The notes: generated from the sequence alone by a model not told the origin. A stretch of DNA of 64,000 nucleotides from Rhodococcus rhodochrous (GCF_014854695.1 NZ_CP027557.1:4588001-4652000); one strand, 5' to 3'. Shown: positions 33,056-42,106, numbered from the stretch's first letter. Translations and numbers: made by a program.

Positions 33056-35098
33056 ATGCGCACGACCACAGACCTCCCCCACGAGGTCCGTGTCATCGAG
33101 AACGTCTTCATCCCGATGCGCGACGGTGTACGGCTCGCGGCGCGGATCTGGCTGCCCGTCGACGCCGAAGCGAATCCGGTACCCGCTGTGCTGGAATACA
33201 TTCCGTACCGCAAGCGGGATTCCACGCGCGGGCGGGACGCGCTGAACCATCCCTACATGGCCGGCCACGGCTACGCCTGCGTGCGAGTGGACATGCGCGG
33301 CAGCGGCGACTCCGACGGGGTGTTGCGCGACGAGTACCTCGCCGACGAGCACGACGACGCCTGCGAGGTCATCGAATGGCTGGCCGCCCAGCCGTGGTGT
33401 GACGGTTCGGTCGGCATGATGGGCATCTCGTGGGGCGGCTTCAACAGCCTGCAGGTCGCGGCGCGCCGACCACCGGCATTGAAAGCCATCGTCAGTGCCT
33501 CGGCCACCGAGGACCTCTACGTCGACAACATGCACTACATGGGTGGTTGCCTGTTGTCCGACAACCTCTCCGAGGCGACGGTGATGTTCGCCTTCAACAG
33601 CCTGCCTCCCGATCCCGCCATCGTCGGCGACCGCTGGCGCGAGATGTGGCACGAGCGTCTCGAGGGCAGCGGGCTGTGGATCGAGAAGTGGCTCGAACAC
33701 CAGCACCGGGACGACTACTGGAAACGCGCCTCCGTCAACGAGGACTATTCCTCCGTGCAGTGCCCGGTCCTCGCCGTGGGTGGCTGGGCCGACGGTTACA
33801 CCAACGCCATCTTCCGGCTGATGGAACATCTCGACGTCCCCCGCAAGGGACTGATCGGACCGTGGGGCCACAAGTACCCGCATCTCGGGGTCCCCGGCCC
33901 GGAGATCGGCTTCCTGCAGGAAGTCGTGCGGTGGTGGGACCACTGGCTCAAGGGCATCGACACCGGGCTGATGGACGAACCGATGGTCCGCGCCTGGATG
34001 CAGGACTCCATCGAACCGAACCCGTCCTACACGGAGCGTCCGGGCCGCTGGGTGGCCGAACCGTCGTGGCCGTCGCCGAACATCGAGAACCGCCGCTACA
34101 CCTTCGACCGGTACGCGCTGCACCCCGACGAGGACGGCACCCTCACCGTCGACGAACGGCCACTGGCCCTCCAGTCCCCGCTGAGTGTCGGCATGTTCGC
34201 CGGCAAGTGGGCGTCCTACGCCGCGACTCCCGACCTACCGTCGGACCAGCGCGAGGAGGACGGCGGTGCGCTCGTCTTCGAGACCGAAGCGCTCGACACC
34301 ACGACGGAGGTTCTCGGCCGTCCCGAGCTGGAGCTCGAGGTCTCGTCCGACAGACCGGTGGCGATGCTCGCCGCCCGGTTGTCCGACGTCGCGCCCAACG
34401 GTGAGGCGACACGCGTGACCTATGGGCTGTTGAATCTCACGCACCGCGACAGCAGCGAGAAGCCGGAAGCCCTCGAGCCGGGGCAGCGCTACCGCATCCG
34501 GATCGAGCTCAACGGCATGGCCCACGTGTTCCCGGCGGGGCACCGTCTGCGGTTGTCGCTGTCCACCTCCTACTTCCCGCTGGCGTGGCCGTCGCCGACA
34601 CCCGCCGAGGTGACGGTGTACACCGGTGGCGGTCTGCATCTGCCGGTGCGCCCGCCCCGACCGGAGGACGCGCACCTGCGCGAGTTCGGCGAACCGGAGG
34701 CCGCCCCGGAACTCGGCATCACCCGGCTGCAGCCGGGCGAGCACCACTGGCGGACCACCCGCGACCTCGCGACCGGGGTGTCGACCCTCGACATCCTCGA
34801 CGACCAGGGGTCGTTCCGGATCGACGAGACCGGCACGGTCATCCGGCGTCGCACCCAGGAGTGGTTCAGTTTCGGGGGCAACGATCCCAACTCGGTGCGC
34901 GGCGAGACGCAGACCCTGCGCCGCTACGAGCGGGACGACTGGCGCACCGAGGTCCGTACCCGCACGATCCTCACGTCCACCCCGGAGGAGTTCGTGATCA
35001 ACGCCGAGCTCGACGCCTTCGAACTCGACGACGATCACGGAGATCGACGGGTCCACTCGGAGAGCTGGCAGCGACGGATCCCGCGTGATCTGGTCTGA
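33056..35098 (+). CDS. CocE/NonD-family hydrolase (X-Pro dipeptidyl-peptidase-like)
   Basis: 680 aa. N-terminal alpha/beta-hydrolase domain with RDGVRLAARIWLP, DMRGSGDSDG and nucleophile motif GISWGGF (Ser in GxSxGG), late His in IGPWGHKYP; the C-terminal jelly-roll domain typical of CocE/X-Pro peptidases spans about 380-670 (FPAGHRLRLSLSTSYFPLAW). GGAGGAG precedes the ATG. No signal peptide, so cytoplasmic. Paired with the ATP-grasp gene upstream. Confidence 0.88.
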   Translation: MRTTTDLPHEVRVIENVFIPMRDGVRLAARIWLPVDAEANPVPAVLEYIPYRKRDSTRGRDALNHPYMAGHGYACVRVDMRGSGDSDGVLRDEYLADEHDDACEVIEWLAAQPWCDGSVGMMGISWGGFNSLQVAARRPPALKAIVSASATEDLYVDNMHYMGGCLLSDNLSEATVMFAFNSLPPDPAIVGDRWREMWHERLEGSGLWIEKWLEHQHRDDYWKRASVNEDYSSVQCPVLAVGGWADGYTNAIFRLMEHLDVPRKGLIGPWGHKYPHLGVPGPEIGFLQEVVRWWDHWLKGIDTGLMDEPMVRAWMQDSIEPNPSYTERPGRWVAEPSWPSPNIENRRYTFDRYALHPDEDGTLTVDERPLALQSPLSVGMFAGKWASYAATPDLPSDQREEDGGALVFETEALDTTTEVLGRPELELEVSSDRPVAMLAARLSDVAPNGEATRVTYGLLNLTHRDSSEKPEALEPGQRYRIRIELNGMAHVFPAGHRLRLSLSTSYFPLAWPSPTPAEVTVYTGGGLHLPVRPPRPEDAHLREFGEPEAAPELGITRLQPGEHHWRTTRDLATGVSTLDILDDQGSFRIDETGTVIRRRTQEWFSFGGNDPNSVRGETQTLRRYERDDWRTEVRTRTILTSTPEEFVINAELDAFELDDDHGDRRVHSESWQRRIPRDLV

Positions 35099-35129
35099 CG
35101 ACGGCGATCCGGTCTGACGGAATCACAAC

Positions 35130-35165
35130 GGAAGCCCACCCCGCGACGTGGCGGGGTGGGCTTCC
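35130..35165. terminator. Bidirectional terminator
   Basis: Perfect 15-bp stem (35130-35144 with 35151-35165, core GCCCACCCCGC), 6-base loop, between convergent genes. Confidence 0.85.
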
Positions 35166-35186
35166 TGCGTTCTGCGCGAACGGTGT

Positions 35187-35645
35187 TCAAGTACTCCTGC
35201 GTGAATCGTTGCCGACGTCGAAGTGCTCGTCGTACCACTTCTTCGCCTCGTCGAGCACACCCCTGCTCAGGCGGGCATGAGGCCGGACGTCGACGAGCAG
35301 CGGCTCGTGGTCGGGACCGCGCCCGACCATCCTGCCGGTCAGAAGCCACGCGAACCGTCCGTCCTCCTCGGCGAGCTCCGAGTACTTGCAGACGCGACGG
35401 GCGACCCAGTCCTTGACGGGCCGTCGCCACCACGGCTCGGGAGAGAGCGTGGTGGCCGAGAGCCCCGGCAGGGTCACGTTCGCCTCGTGGTCGCGGCTCG
35501 GTCCGTCCTCGGCGTCCGCCGCCGGCCCCTTCGAGTACCGCAGGTAGAGCAGCGGATCCGTCGCCAGATCGGCGAGCTGGTCGAGTGAGGTGATCAGCGG
35601 GATGTCGTCGGGATCAGGATGGAAACTTCGGACGGACGTGCTCAC
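35187..35645 (-). CDS. DUF6098-like protein
   Basis: 152 aa from the GTG at 35645, behind a strong GGAGGAG site; the longer frame to 35753 is not needed. DIPLITSLDQLADLATDPLLYLRYSKGP and a late GRGPDHEPLLVDVRP, with RRPVKDWVARRVCKY between. Small actinobacterial proteins of this type have no established role. Confidence 0.7.
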   Translation of the reverse strand: MSTSVRSFHPDPDDIPLITSLDQLADLATDPLLYLRYSKGPAADAEDGPSRDHEANVTLPGLSATTLSPEPWWRRPVKDWVARRVCKYSELAEEDGRFAWLLTGRMVGRGPDHEPLLVDVRPHARLSRGVLDEAKKWYDEHFDVGNDSRRST

Positions 35646-35745
35646 CTTCTCCTCCTCCTGCCGATACTCCAGGACGAATTCGGAGAGTTCCCCGCTCCCC
35701 TGCCACGAAACCCCGCACCGCGGTCGGGTCAGCGCGGTCGGCTCG

Positions 35746-35808
35746 GTAGGCACCGTCGCTGGCGAGCACCGCCCGCACCGTCTTCACGACGATGAGCAGA
35801 TCCTGCAG
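35746..35808 (-). pseudogene. Fragment: C-terminus of a polyprenyl-phosphate sugar transferase
   Basis: The frame reads DLLIVVKTVRAVLASDGAY, the typical C-terminal end of WbaP/CpsE-type exopolysaccharide sugar transferases. Nothing of the rest of such a protein is present. It is joined directly to the fragment at 35809-35890, in a different frame. Confidence 0.55.
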
Positions 35809-35890
35809 GTGCGGACCAATTCGTCGAGTACCTTCTCCGAATCTCCGTCACGCGCGATCCATTCGTGCACCAGGATTCGGGCACAGCCAT
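35809..35890 (-). pseudogene. Fragment: N-terminus of a GT4 glycosyltransferase
   Basis: The frame reads RILVHEWIARDGDSEKVLDE, the N-terminal signature of GT4 glycosyltransferases (usually VHEW..xxGGSEKV). It breaks off at about 35808 where the sugar-transferase fragment begins. The possible ATG at 35890 is out of frame by 2 bases. The rest of 35646-36220 (575 bases) shows no other gene; the promoter of the next glycosyltransferase is probably near 36190. Confidence 0.55.
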
Positions 35891-36220
35891 CCCTCCGAGA
35901 ACCCGAGTCGATCGGGAGGGTACTTTATGACCCCGCCGGTGCCGAGAGGTAACGGGTCGGCACGATCATTCGATACGAATGCGTCCGAACGGCAAGAAGA
36001 TTGAAGGTCCGAGATGGGGTAGGGAAATCACCCTCTCTTTCACCCTCGACAGTGGAGGTCACGGAGTGGATGTGCGACACGCGTCGTGGTTCGGCGACCC
36101 CGCCTCCCCACGCCTCGGCCACGTCCACCTTCCCGCCGACCGCTCCGCACGCACGGTGGCGACCTGTTTCGAGAGCTTTCCCCTCGACTTCTATTTCTGG
36201 TTACTGTTAGGAACTGTCGG

Positions 36221-37303
36221 ATGCGCACTGACGCAACACTGGTCAACTCACCGAAGCTCGCTCACCGCATCGGATTCGGCGCCCTCGCACTCCGCCCGTC
36301 CGGCAGCGGAGTCCGGACCTACGTCCGCGAGCTGCTGACCGCGCTCGACCCGCTGCTTCCCGCCGCGGCGCTGCGCGCGACGGTGCAGTGCGACGCCACC
36401 GGCGAACTGCCCCCTCGCGTGGCTCCGCAGGTGCGGCCGGTCGCCGACGGGGTGCGGCGGGTCCTGTACGCCAAGGCGCCCGTCCGCGGGGTCGACCTGT
36501 TCCACAGCCTCGACGTCGACCTGCCCGTCCTGTGTTCCGGTGTCACTGTCTCGACGTTCCACGATGTCGCCGTCTTCGACACCCCGTGGACGTTCGGCAA
36601 GCACTTCGCCGCCGGTAAGCGTGCACTGTTGCGGGATGCCATGCGACGGGCCGACATACTCGTCGCGGTCTCGAACTTCACCGCTGAACGTCTCCACGCG
36701 CTGTGCGGCCGCGAGGCCGTGGTCACCCCGCTCGCCCCCGCGGCGTGGGCGAAACCTCCCACTCCCGAGGAGGTGCGCAACATCTGCAGGACCTACCGGC
36801 TGCCCGAACGGTTCGTCCTGCAGGTCGGCACCGTCGAACCCCGCAAGGACGTCGCGCTCGTCGCCGACGCGTGCCGCATCCTCGACGTCCCACTGGTGCT
36901 GGCCGGAACCGGATCCACCGGCCCCTACGCACCGGCCGGTTCGATCGGTCTCGGTTACGTTCCCACTGCGCACCTCCCCGCGCTGTACGCTGCGGCCATC
37001 GCTGTCGCCTACGCCTCGCGCTACGAGGGTTTCGGGTTGCCGCCGCTCGAGGCGATGGCGTGTGGCGGGGCGGTGGTGACAAGCGCCGTCGGTGCGCTGT
37101 CCGACGTCGTCGACGACGGAGCCCTGCTCGTCACCGAACACACCGTGACGTCGTGGACCGCGGCCCTGCGCGTCGTCGTCCACGACCGCGACACCTCGGA
37201 GGCGCTGCGCACCCGAGGACGCGAGGTCGCCGCGACCTCGACATGGACGCGCACCGCCGAACTCACGCGCGAGGCCTACCGCACCACGGGTCTGAGAATC
37301 TGA
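36221..37303 (+). CDS. GT4-family glycosyltransferase
   Basis: 360 aa from ATG 36221 (TTAGGAAC site). Donor-binding C-terminal half with RFVLQVGTVEPRKDVALVAD, GLGYVPTAHLPALYAAA and YEGFGLPPLEAMACGGAVVT (the E-x7-E region of GT4). The N-terminal half carries SGSGVRTYVRELLTALD and DLFHSLDVDLP. Probably mannosyl- or glucosyltransferase for a surface polysaccharide. Lies between remnants of other polysaccharide genes, so it may be a survivor of a larger locus. Confidence 0.88.
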   Translation: MRTDATLVNSPKLAHRIGFGALALRPSGSGVRTYVRELLTALDPLLPAAALRATVQCDATGELPPRVAPQVRPVADGVRRVLYAKAPVRGVDLFHSLDVDLPVLCSGVTVSTFHDVAVFDTPWTFGKHFAAGKRALLRDAMRRADILVAVSNFTAERLHALCGREAVVTPLAPAAWAKPPTPEEVRNICRTYRLPERFVLQVGTVEPRKDVALVADACRILDVPLVLAGTGSTGPYAPAGSIGLGYVPTAHLPALYAAAIAVAYASRYEGFGLPPLEAMACGGAVVTSAVGALSDVVDDGALLVTEHTVTSWTAALRVVVHDRDTSEALRTRGREVAATSTWTRTAELTREAYRTTGLRI

Positions 37304-37322
37304 CATGTCTGCGCGTCGGTAG

Positions 37323-37439
37323 ACATTCGCCGACCGACCCCATGGCCGACCGGCGGCCCCGAGCGTCCGAATCGGGGGTCTGTTCCTCTGCGCCCAGACC
37401 GTAGCGATCGTGATGCTGGGTGCTGCGGTGGCTGTGTGA
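37323..37439 (+). pseudogene. Fragment: C-terminal membrane segment of a lost protein
   Basis: An open frame directly after the glycosyltransferase reads SVRIGGLFLCAQTVAIVML, then GAAVAV and TGA at 37437-37439. It looks like the last membrane helix of a flippase or polymerase. There is no start codon with ribosome site, and a stop codon lies just upstream in frame. Confidence 0.4.
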
Positions 37440-37586
37440 ATCTCGCTCTTCGCGGAACGCTACGATCTTCCCTGGCCCGTCACCGCTGCTCTCTCTCGGC
37501 TGTCTGTGTTCTGGCCGGAACCCATGTCCTACCCATCACCGACGAGCTCGGCCTCACCGGTCTCGTCAAGTCCCGTTGAGGTTGCA

Positions 37587-38696
37587 GTGTCCCTTTCGCG
37601 GTCGATGCCGCGTCGCGTGTCGCGGTCCATGCCGCTCCGCGCCGTTCTCACCCTTGTCGGTGTGTTCGCTCTGTCGTGTACCCAGAGCACTGAGGCACGC
37701 GACTGCCGAACAGATCTGACCGCCGACAGTCTCGGGGTCGCGACGGGAGCGGGTCTCGACTCCCTGGACGCCGACGACCTCGACGCGTACATGTCGACGG
37801 TCGCCGACAGCGGCGCCGGATGGATCCGGTTCGACATGGACTGGTCGATCATCGAACCCGCGCGCGGCCGCTTCGACTGGAGGGGCACCGACCGGGTCGT
37901 CGCCGCGGCCGACGCACACGACCTGCAAGTGCTGGGCCTGCTCACCCACACTCCGCACTGGGCGCGGACGTCGGAGGCCGACCCCGATGATCCGCACGGG
38001 ATGCCCGCCGACCCCGGCGAATTCGGTCGCTTCGCAGGCGACGTCGCCGATCGCTACTCGGACAGTGTCACGCACTGGGAGATCTGGAACGGGCCGAACC
38101 TGACGGCCTTCTTCGCCCCGCAACCCGACGTCGGCGCGTACGCCGACCTGCTCGTGGCAGCGTCGGACGCGATCCGCAACGTCGACCCCGGGGCGGTGGT
38201 GATCACCGGCGGCCTGTCCCCCGGCACCGACAACGGATCGGACATCGCCCCGACGACCTTTCTCGCCGAGCTGTACGACCAGGGCGTGTCGCCGGCCTTC
38301 GACGTGGTGGGCATGCATCCCTACAGTTATCCCGCTCTGCCGTCCGATGCGTCGACGTCCGACTGGAACTCTTTCTACCGCATGCGCGAGATGCGCACCC
38401 TCATGGTCGAACGGGGTGACTCCGACAAGCCCATCTGGGCAACGGAGTTCGGGGCACCGACGGGCACGGATACCGACGCGGTGGGACCCACGGAGCAGGC
38501 CGACATCCTGCGCGACGGGATCACCGAGCAGCGCGCGTTGGGATTCATCGACAAGCTGTTCGTCTACAGCCTCCTCGACCGGGGCACCGAGGTGACCGAT
38601 CGCGAGCAGAACTTCGGGGTCCTCGCGCACGACGGGACACCCAAACCGGCCTGGGACGTGTTGCATACGGCCGCGGTCACTCCCGGTTGCCTCTGA
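37587..38696 (+). CDS. Glycoside-hydrolase-like lipoprotein (GH39/GH5-type clan A), acid/base Glu missing
   Basis: 369 aa from the GTG at 37587 (GAGG 5 bases away; ATG codons at 37603 and 37630 possible). Lipoprotein signal with lipobox ALSC. TIM-barrel features: WIRFDMDWSIIEPARGRFDW, THWEIWNGPNL, FDVVGMHPYSYP, and nucleophile region IWATEFGAPTG. Family members have WNEPN with Glu as general acid/base; here GAG is GGG, giving Gly. It may be inactive, a binding protein, or use another residue. Probably anchored outside the cell, acting with the polysaccharide genes nearby. Confidence 0.8.
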   Translation: MSLSRSMPRRVSRSMPLRAVLTLVGVFALSCTQSTEARDCRTDLTADSLGVATGAGLDSLDADDLDAYMSTVADSGAGWIRFDMDWSIIEPARGRFDWRGTDRVVAAADAHDLQVLGLLTHTPHWARTSEADPDDPHGMPADPGEFGRFAGDVADRYSDSVTHWEIWNGPNLTAFFAPQPDVGAYADLLVAASDAIRNVDPGAVVITGGLSPGTDNGSDIAPTTFLAELYDQGVSPAFDVVGMHPYSYPALPSDASTSDWNSFYRMREMRTLMVERGDSDKPIWATEFGAPTGTDTDAVGPTEQADILRDGITEQRALGFIDKLFVYSLLDRGTEVTDREQNFGVLAHDGTPKPAWDVLHTAAVTPGCL

Positions 38697-38828
38697 TCAG
38701 CAGCGACTCGATGTGAGGGCATTGCGCGCCGCCAGGCGCAGGGAACGGACGAGGTCGGCTGCGAGATCCGCGGTGCGCAGAGTCCATCGGTGGTGCGGTC
38801 GCGGGCTGGGGACGAGCTGTGCTGATGA
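38697..38828 (-). other. In-frame open extension behind the lyase stop
   Basis: After the TGA of the downstream-named lyase gene the same frame stays open for 43 codons with coding-like composition (TLRTADLAADLVRSLRLAAR) up to TGA at 38697-38699. Either a chance frame, a stop-codon mutation that shortened the protein, or a remnant of another gene. Confidence 0.3.
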
Positions 38829-40028
38829 TCAGGCACCGAGCGCGTCGGTGACGCCGTCGAGGATCCGATCGAGGATCGGCCCCGACGTCGCGAAGTTGAT
38901 GCGCAGGAAGTTGCGTGCCCCCGACCCGAACCGCACCCCACCATCGGCAAGGACGCGTCCCCGATCGCGGACGGCCGACACCGGATCGTCGATGTCGAGC
39001 GGCCCGGTGTTCAACCAGGTCAGGTAGGTGCCCTGTGGCAGGTGATGCCGTAGGGCCGGGATCCGTTCACGCAGCACCTCGTCCACCCGTCGGCGATTCC
39101 GGTCGAGGACCTGCAGCAGGTCGCGCTGCCACGCGTCGCCCTCGCGCCACGCGGCGAGCGTCGCAACGACTCCTGGAACCGAGACCGTCCCGTACAGGTC
39201 GAACGGTTCCGCGTCCCGGCGCTTCAGCAGGGTCTCGGAACCGTAGTGCACCACCGCGCACCGCATCCCTGCGAGGTTGAACGCTTTGCTGGCCGAGGTC
39301 AGCGTCACCGTGCGGGCAGCGGCCTCCGGCCCGAGCGAGGCGAACGGGATGTGCCGGTGCGGTTCGTAGATCAGCTCGGCATGGATCTCGTCGCTGACGA
39401 CGAGCATGTCGAACCGTTCGGCGAGATCGGCGATCCGTTCGAGTTCCTCACGCGTGAGCACCCGACCGGTGGGATTGTGCGGGTTGACGAGCACCAGCAC
39501 CCGCGGACGACGCCGCGCCACCAACGGCTCGAACGCATCGAAGTCGAGCACCCACCCGTCGCCCCGGTCGACGAACGGAAAGTCGATCTGCTGCAGACCC
39601 ATCCGTCGCAGCGACGCGAGGAACGGCGGGTAGTTCGGTGTCTGGATCGCCACCGCATCGCCGCGCGTGGTGCTCAGGTGCAGCACGAGCTGCAACGCCT
39701 GGATGAGATCCGTCTGCTCGCGGACCGCACCGGGATCGGGTTCCCAGCTGTAACGCGTGCGCATGCGCAGCGCGAACTCCTCGCGCAGCGGCGTGCCGTG
39801 CAACCAGTCGGGATAGCCGAGATCGCTACGGTCGACCAGCTCGTGCAGCGCACGCGCGATCGGCGGTGCGACCGGGAAATCCATGTCGGCGACCCAGGCG
39901 GGGGCCAGCCCGTCGGCGGCCACCCGTGCCCATTTGGCACCGGACCGCGCCGACAGGGCGTCGAAGTCGAGGTCGTCGAACCCGGGCACCCCAGGACCGC
40001 CGACCGAGAGGCGCTCGTCGCTGGTCAT
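38829..40028 (-). CDS. MalY/PatB-type aminotransferase (cystathionine beta-lyase-like)
   Basis: 399 aa, PLP fold type I. AWVADMDFPVAPPI near the N-terminus, NPHNPTGRV, DEIHAELIY, and the PLP-lysine motif SASKAFNLAGMRCA identify the MalY/PatB subgroup. Members cleave cystathionine or cysteine conjugates and may affect regulation. Stands alone between the glycoside-hydrolase gene and phoU. Confidence 0.9.
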   Translation of the reverse strand: MTSDERLSVGGPGVPGFDDLDFDALSARSGAKWARVAADGLAPAWVADMDFPVAPPIARALHELVDRSDLGYPDWLHGTPLREEFALRMRTRYSWEPDPGAVREQTDLIQALQLVLHLSTTRGDAVAIQTPNYPPFLASLRRMGLQQIDFPFVDRGDGWVLDFDAFEPLVARRRPRVLVLVNPHNPTGRVLTREELERIADLAERFDMLVVSDEIHAELIYEPHRHIPFASLGPEAAARTVTLTSASKAFNLAGMRCAVVHYGSETLLKRRDAEPFDLYGTVSVPGVVATLAAWREGDAWQRDLLQVLDRNRRRVDEVLRERIPALRHHLPQGTYLTWLNTGPLDIDDPVSAVRDRGRVLADGGVRFGSGARNFLRINFATSGPILDRILDGVTDALGA

Positions 40029-40071
40029 GTGGATGAGAATCGCACGGTTCGCGGCGCTCCGCGCGCCGAAG

Positions 40072-40719
40072 TCAGGCGGCCGGTCGCTGGCCGGTGACGA
40101 AGAAGATCAACCGATCCGCGACGTCGACGGCCTGGTCGCCGAAACGCCCGTAGAAACGCGCGAGCAGGGCGGTGTCGACCGCGGTCCGGATGTCGCCGTC
40201 CCATTCGGGGCTCTCGAGCAGGGAGAGCAGTCGCGAGTGCACCGCATCGAGTTCGGTCTCGATGGCGTGCGTGCCCTTGATCGTCTCGAGGTCGAAGTCC
40301 GTGAACGCGTCGCGCAGGATCGCGACGATCTGCGCTGCGAGATCGGCCATCCGGCGAAGATCGTCGCGCAGGAGATCGGACACCAGCGACTCGGGATGGC
40401 GACGCCGTACGACCCGCGCAATGTGCAAGCTCAGTTCGCCCATCCTGGTGAGATCGCTCGTGATACGAACCGCGGAGAACACCAACCGCAGGTCGGCGGC
40501 CACGGGCCCCTGCAGGGCGAGGATCCGCACCGCCCGCTCGGAACAGTCGGTGTCGAGTTCGGCGATCCGTGCGTCGAGATCGAGGGCGGCCTGGGCTGCG
40601 TCGAGATCGGTGTCGAACAGGGCGCGAGTGGCCAGGTCGAGCCCTTCGGCGGCAACCGCTGCAAGCTCACCGAGGCGTCCGACCAGGTCGTCGAGCTGTC
40701 CTCGGAACAACTCCCTCAT
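40072..40719 (-). CDS. phoU: Phosphate-signalling protein PhoU/PhoY
   Basis: 215 aa, two three-helix PhoU repeats (about 8-105 and 115-205), with the acidic metal-binding stretches DLTRMGELSLHIARV and FYGRFGDQAVDVADR. GGAGGGAGCG precedes the ATG. PhoU links the Pst transporter to the phosphate two-component system (RegX3/SenX3 in relatives); no pst genes are in this window. Confidence 0.9.
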   Translation of the reverse strand: MRELFRGQLDDLVGRLGELAAVAAEGLDLATRALFDTDLDAAQAALDLDARIAELDTDCSERAVRILALQGPVAADLRLVFSAVRITSDLTRMGELSLHIARVVRRRHPESLVSDLLRDDLRRMADLAAQIVAILRDAFTDFDLETIKGTHAIETELDAVHSRLLSLLESPEWDGDIRTAVDTALLARFYGRFGDQAVDVADRLIFFVTGQRPAA

Positions 40720-41275
40720 GTCTCGCTCCCTCCGTCGCCCGGTTCACGGCACGTGTACCCGGCTGATCCTCGTTGCAGTCCTCGGGAGGAGCCTAACGAC
40801 GCGCGTCGACGACGCTCTCTACGGCGACGTCCTCGGAGGACGATACAGAGCTCGCGCTGTCGTCCATGCGGGCGAGATGAGCCTTGATCCATTCGGTGCT
40901 TCCCGGCGTCGCGGTGCTGTGCTGCGGGGTGCCGGCAATGCAGATAGACAAATTTTTTCCCTCGTCGTAACGCCGATGTGCTCGGCTGCGCAGGCCACAC
41001 CCATCCCCTGGAGTGACCGTCATCACTATAGCCTGTCGGCGCGAAGCTTCAACTCGGGCGAGAACCTGGCCGGCAGCGCGACGTCCCCGGAGGTTCGCCG
41101 TAACCGTTCTGCTCCGGGTAGCCATGCTTCTCGACCGACCACCTCGACGCCGGGAGTACGTGCGCCGTCACCCTCGGACCAAGGACCTCCGGACGTCAGT
41201 GGCTCCTTACCCTGCCGCAGGAATCCTCCGGACCCATCTACCCGGACCACATCTACCGAATCGGTGCAGAAACGG
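40720..41275. other. Long intergenic region upstream of phoU
   Basis: About 560 bases without a gene I can support. A minus-strand frame 40793-41023 (76 codons) is open but has a weak ribosome site and mixed codon use. There is an AT-rich patch (AAATTTTTT) near 40950, likely part of the phoU promoter. No repeat or RNA recognised. Confidence 0.4.
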
Positions 41276-41309
41276 CATCGGCGGCACCCACTTGTGGGTG
41301 CCGCCGATG
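41276..41309. terminator. Terminator after the secreted Pro/Gln-rich protein
   Basis: Perfect 15-bp stem CATCGGCGGCACCCA (41276-41290) with 41295-41309, loop CTTG. Confidence 0.85.
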
Positions 41310-41341
41310 TCGTCACGTGCGGATCGGGTCCTGGACGCCGA

Positions 41342-41998
41342 TCAGAGGTAGGCGCCGATCAGGTCGCGCAGGAACTTGATCACGAACTGGAGCGGGTCGA
41401 CCGGCTCCGGCTGCGACTGGGGGGCCGGCGGAACATTATCGGCCTGGGGCGCGGCCTCGCCCTGCGGTGCGGGCGCGGACTCGGCCTGCGGCGCGGACTG
41501 TGCCTGCGGAGCCGCCTCGCCCTGCGGTGCGGACTCGCCGCCGCCGACCGTCACGGAGATGCCACCTGTGAAGGGGCGACCGGACGCGTCGAAGATGTTC
41601 TCGTACTGCGCACCCGAGGCGTCCTGGCAGCCCCAGAAGACGTTGTAGGTGCCGTCGGTGATCGACTCCGGACCGGCCTGCGAGGGTGCGCCGTCCTTGA
41701 TGTACAGCGCGCTCGAGGTGCTGGTGTTGGTCACCGAGAAGCTCGTGCCGGCGGGCTGCGCGTCGATGCGGCCCGACGGATCGGCCGTGTCGACGGTGCC
41801 CGGCTTCAGGACGTAGGTGACGCAGGTGACGCCGCGGTCGACGTCGGCACGCGTCAGATCGAAGTCGACGACGATGGCGCCGTTCTCCGCCTTCGCCGAG
41901 ACGCTCGGACCCGCAGCCGACGAGACGCCCGGAACGACCAGGGCCAGCAGTGCGGCACCCGAGGCCGCGACGGCAGCCTTCTTCGCAACAGAATTCAT
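41342..41998 (-). CDS. Secreted protein with Ala/Pro/Gln/Glu-rich C-terminal repeats
   Basis: 218 aa from ATG 41998 (GGGGAGG site). Signal peptide with AASGAALLALVVPGVSSAAG and a likely cleavage after SSA. Residues 30-145 form a beta-rich domain with two Cys that could pair (GVTCVTY, WGCQDAS). Residues about 150-200 are imperfect repeats of APQ-GEA/QSAPQAE, then PLQFVIKFLRDLIGAYL, an amphipathic end. Found in Rhodococcus-type actinobacteria, function unknown; a cell-surface protein is likely. Confidence 0.8.
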   Translation of the reverse strand: MNSVAKKAAVAASGAALLALVVPGVSSAAGPSVSAKAENGAIVVDFDLTRADVDRGVTCVTYVLKPGTVDTADPSGRIDAQPAGTSFSVTNTSTSSALYIKDGAPSQAGPESITDGTYNVFWGCQDASGAQYENIFDASGRPFTGGISVTVGGGESAPQGEAAPQAQSAPQAESAPAPQGEAAPQADNVPPAPQSQPEPVDPLQFVIKFLRDLIGAYL

Positions 41999-42106
41999 CG
42001 ATTTTCCTCCCCGTATTTCGATGTCGGCGACCGCTTTCGTGAACGGCACGCCGTCGACCGTGCCCGACGCGCGTAGAACGCGGGCACATATGCGAGAACG
42101 TTACCG

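Noticed and set aside
40793-41023. 76-codon minus-strand ORF upstream of phoU
   Set aside because: Weak ribosome site, mixed codon use, no recognisable feature; mentioned only as a possibility in the intergenic entry.
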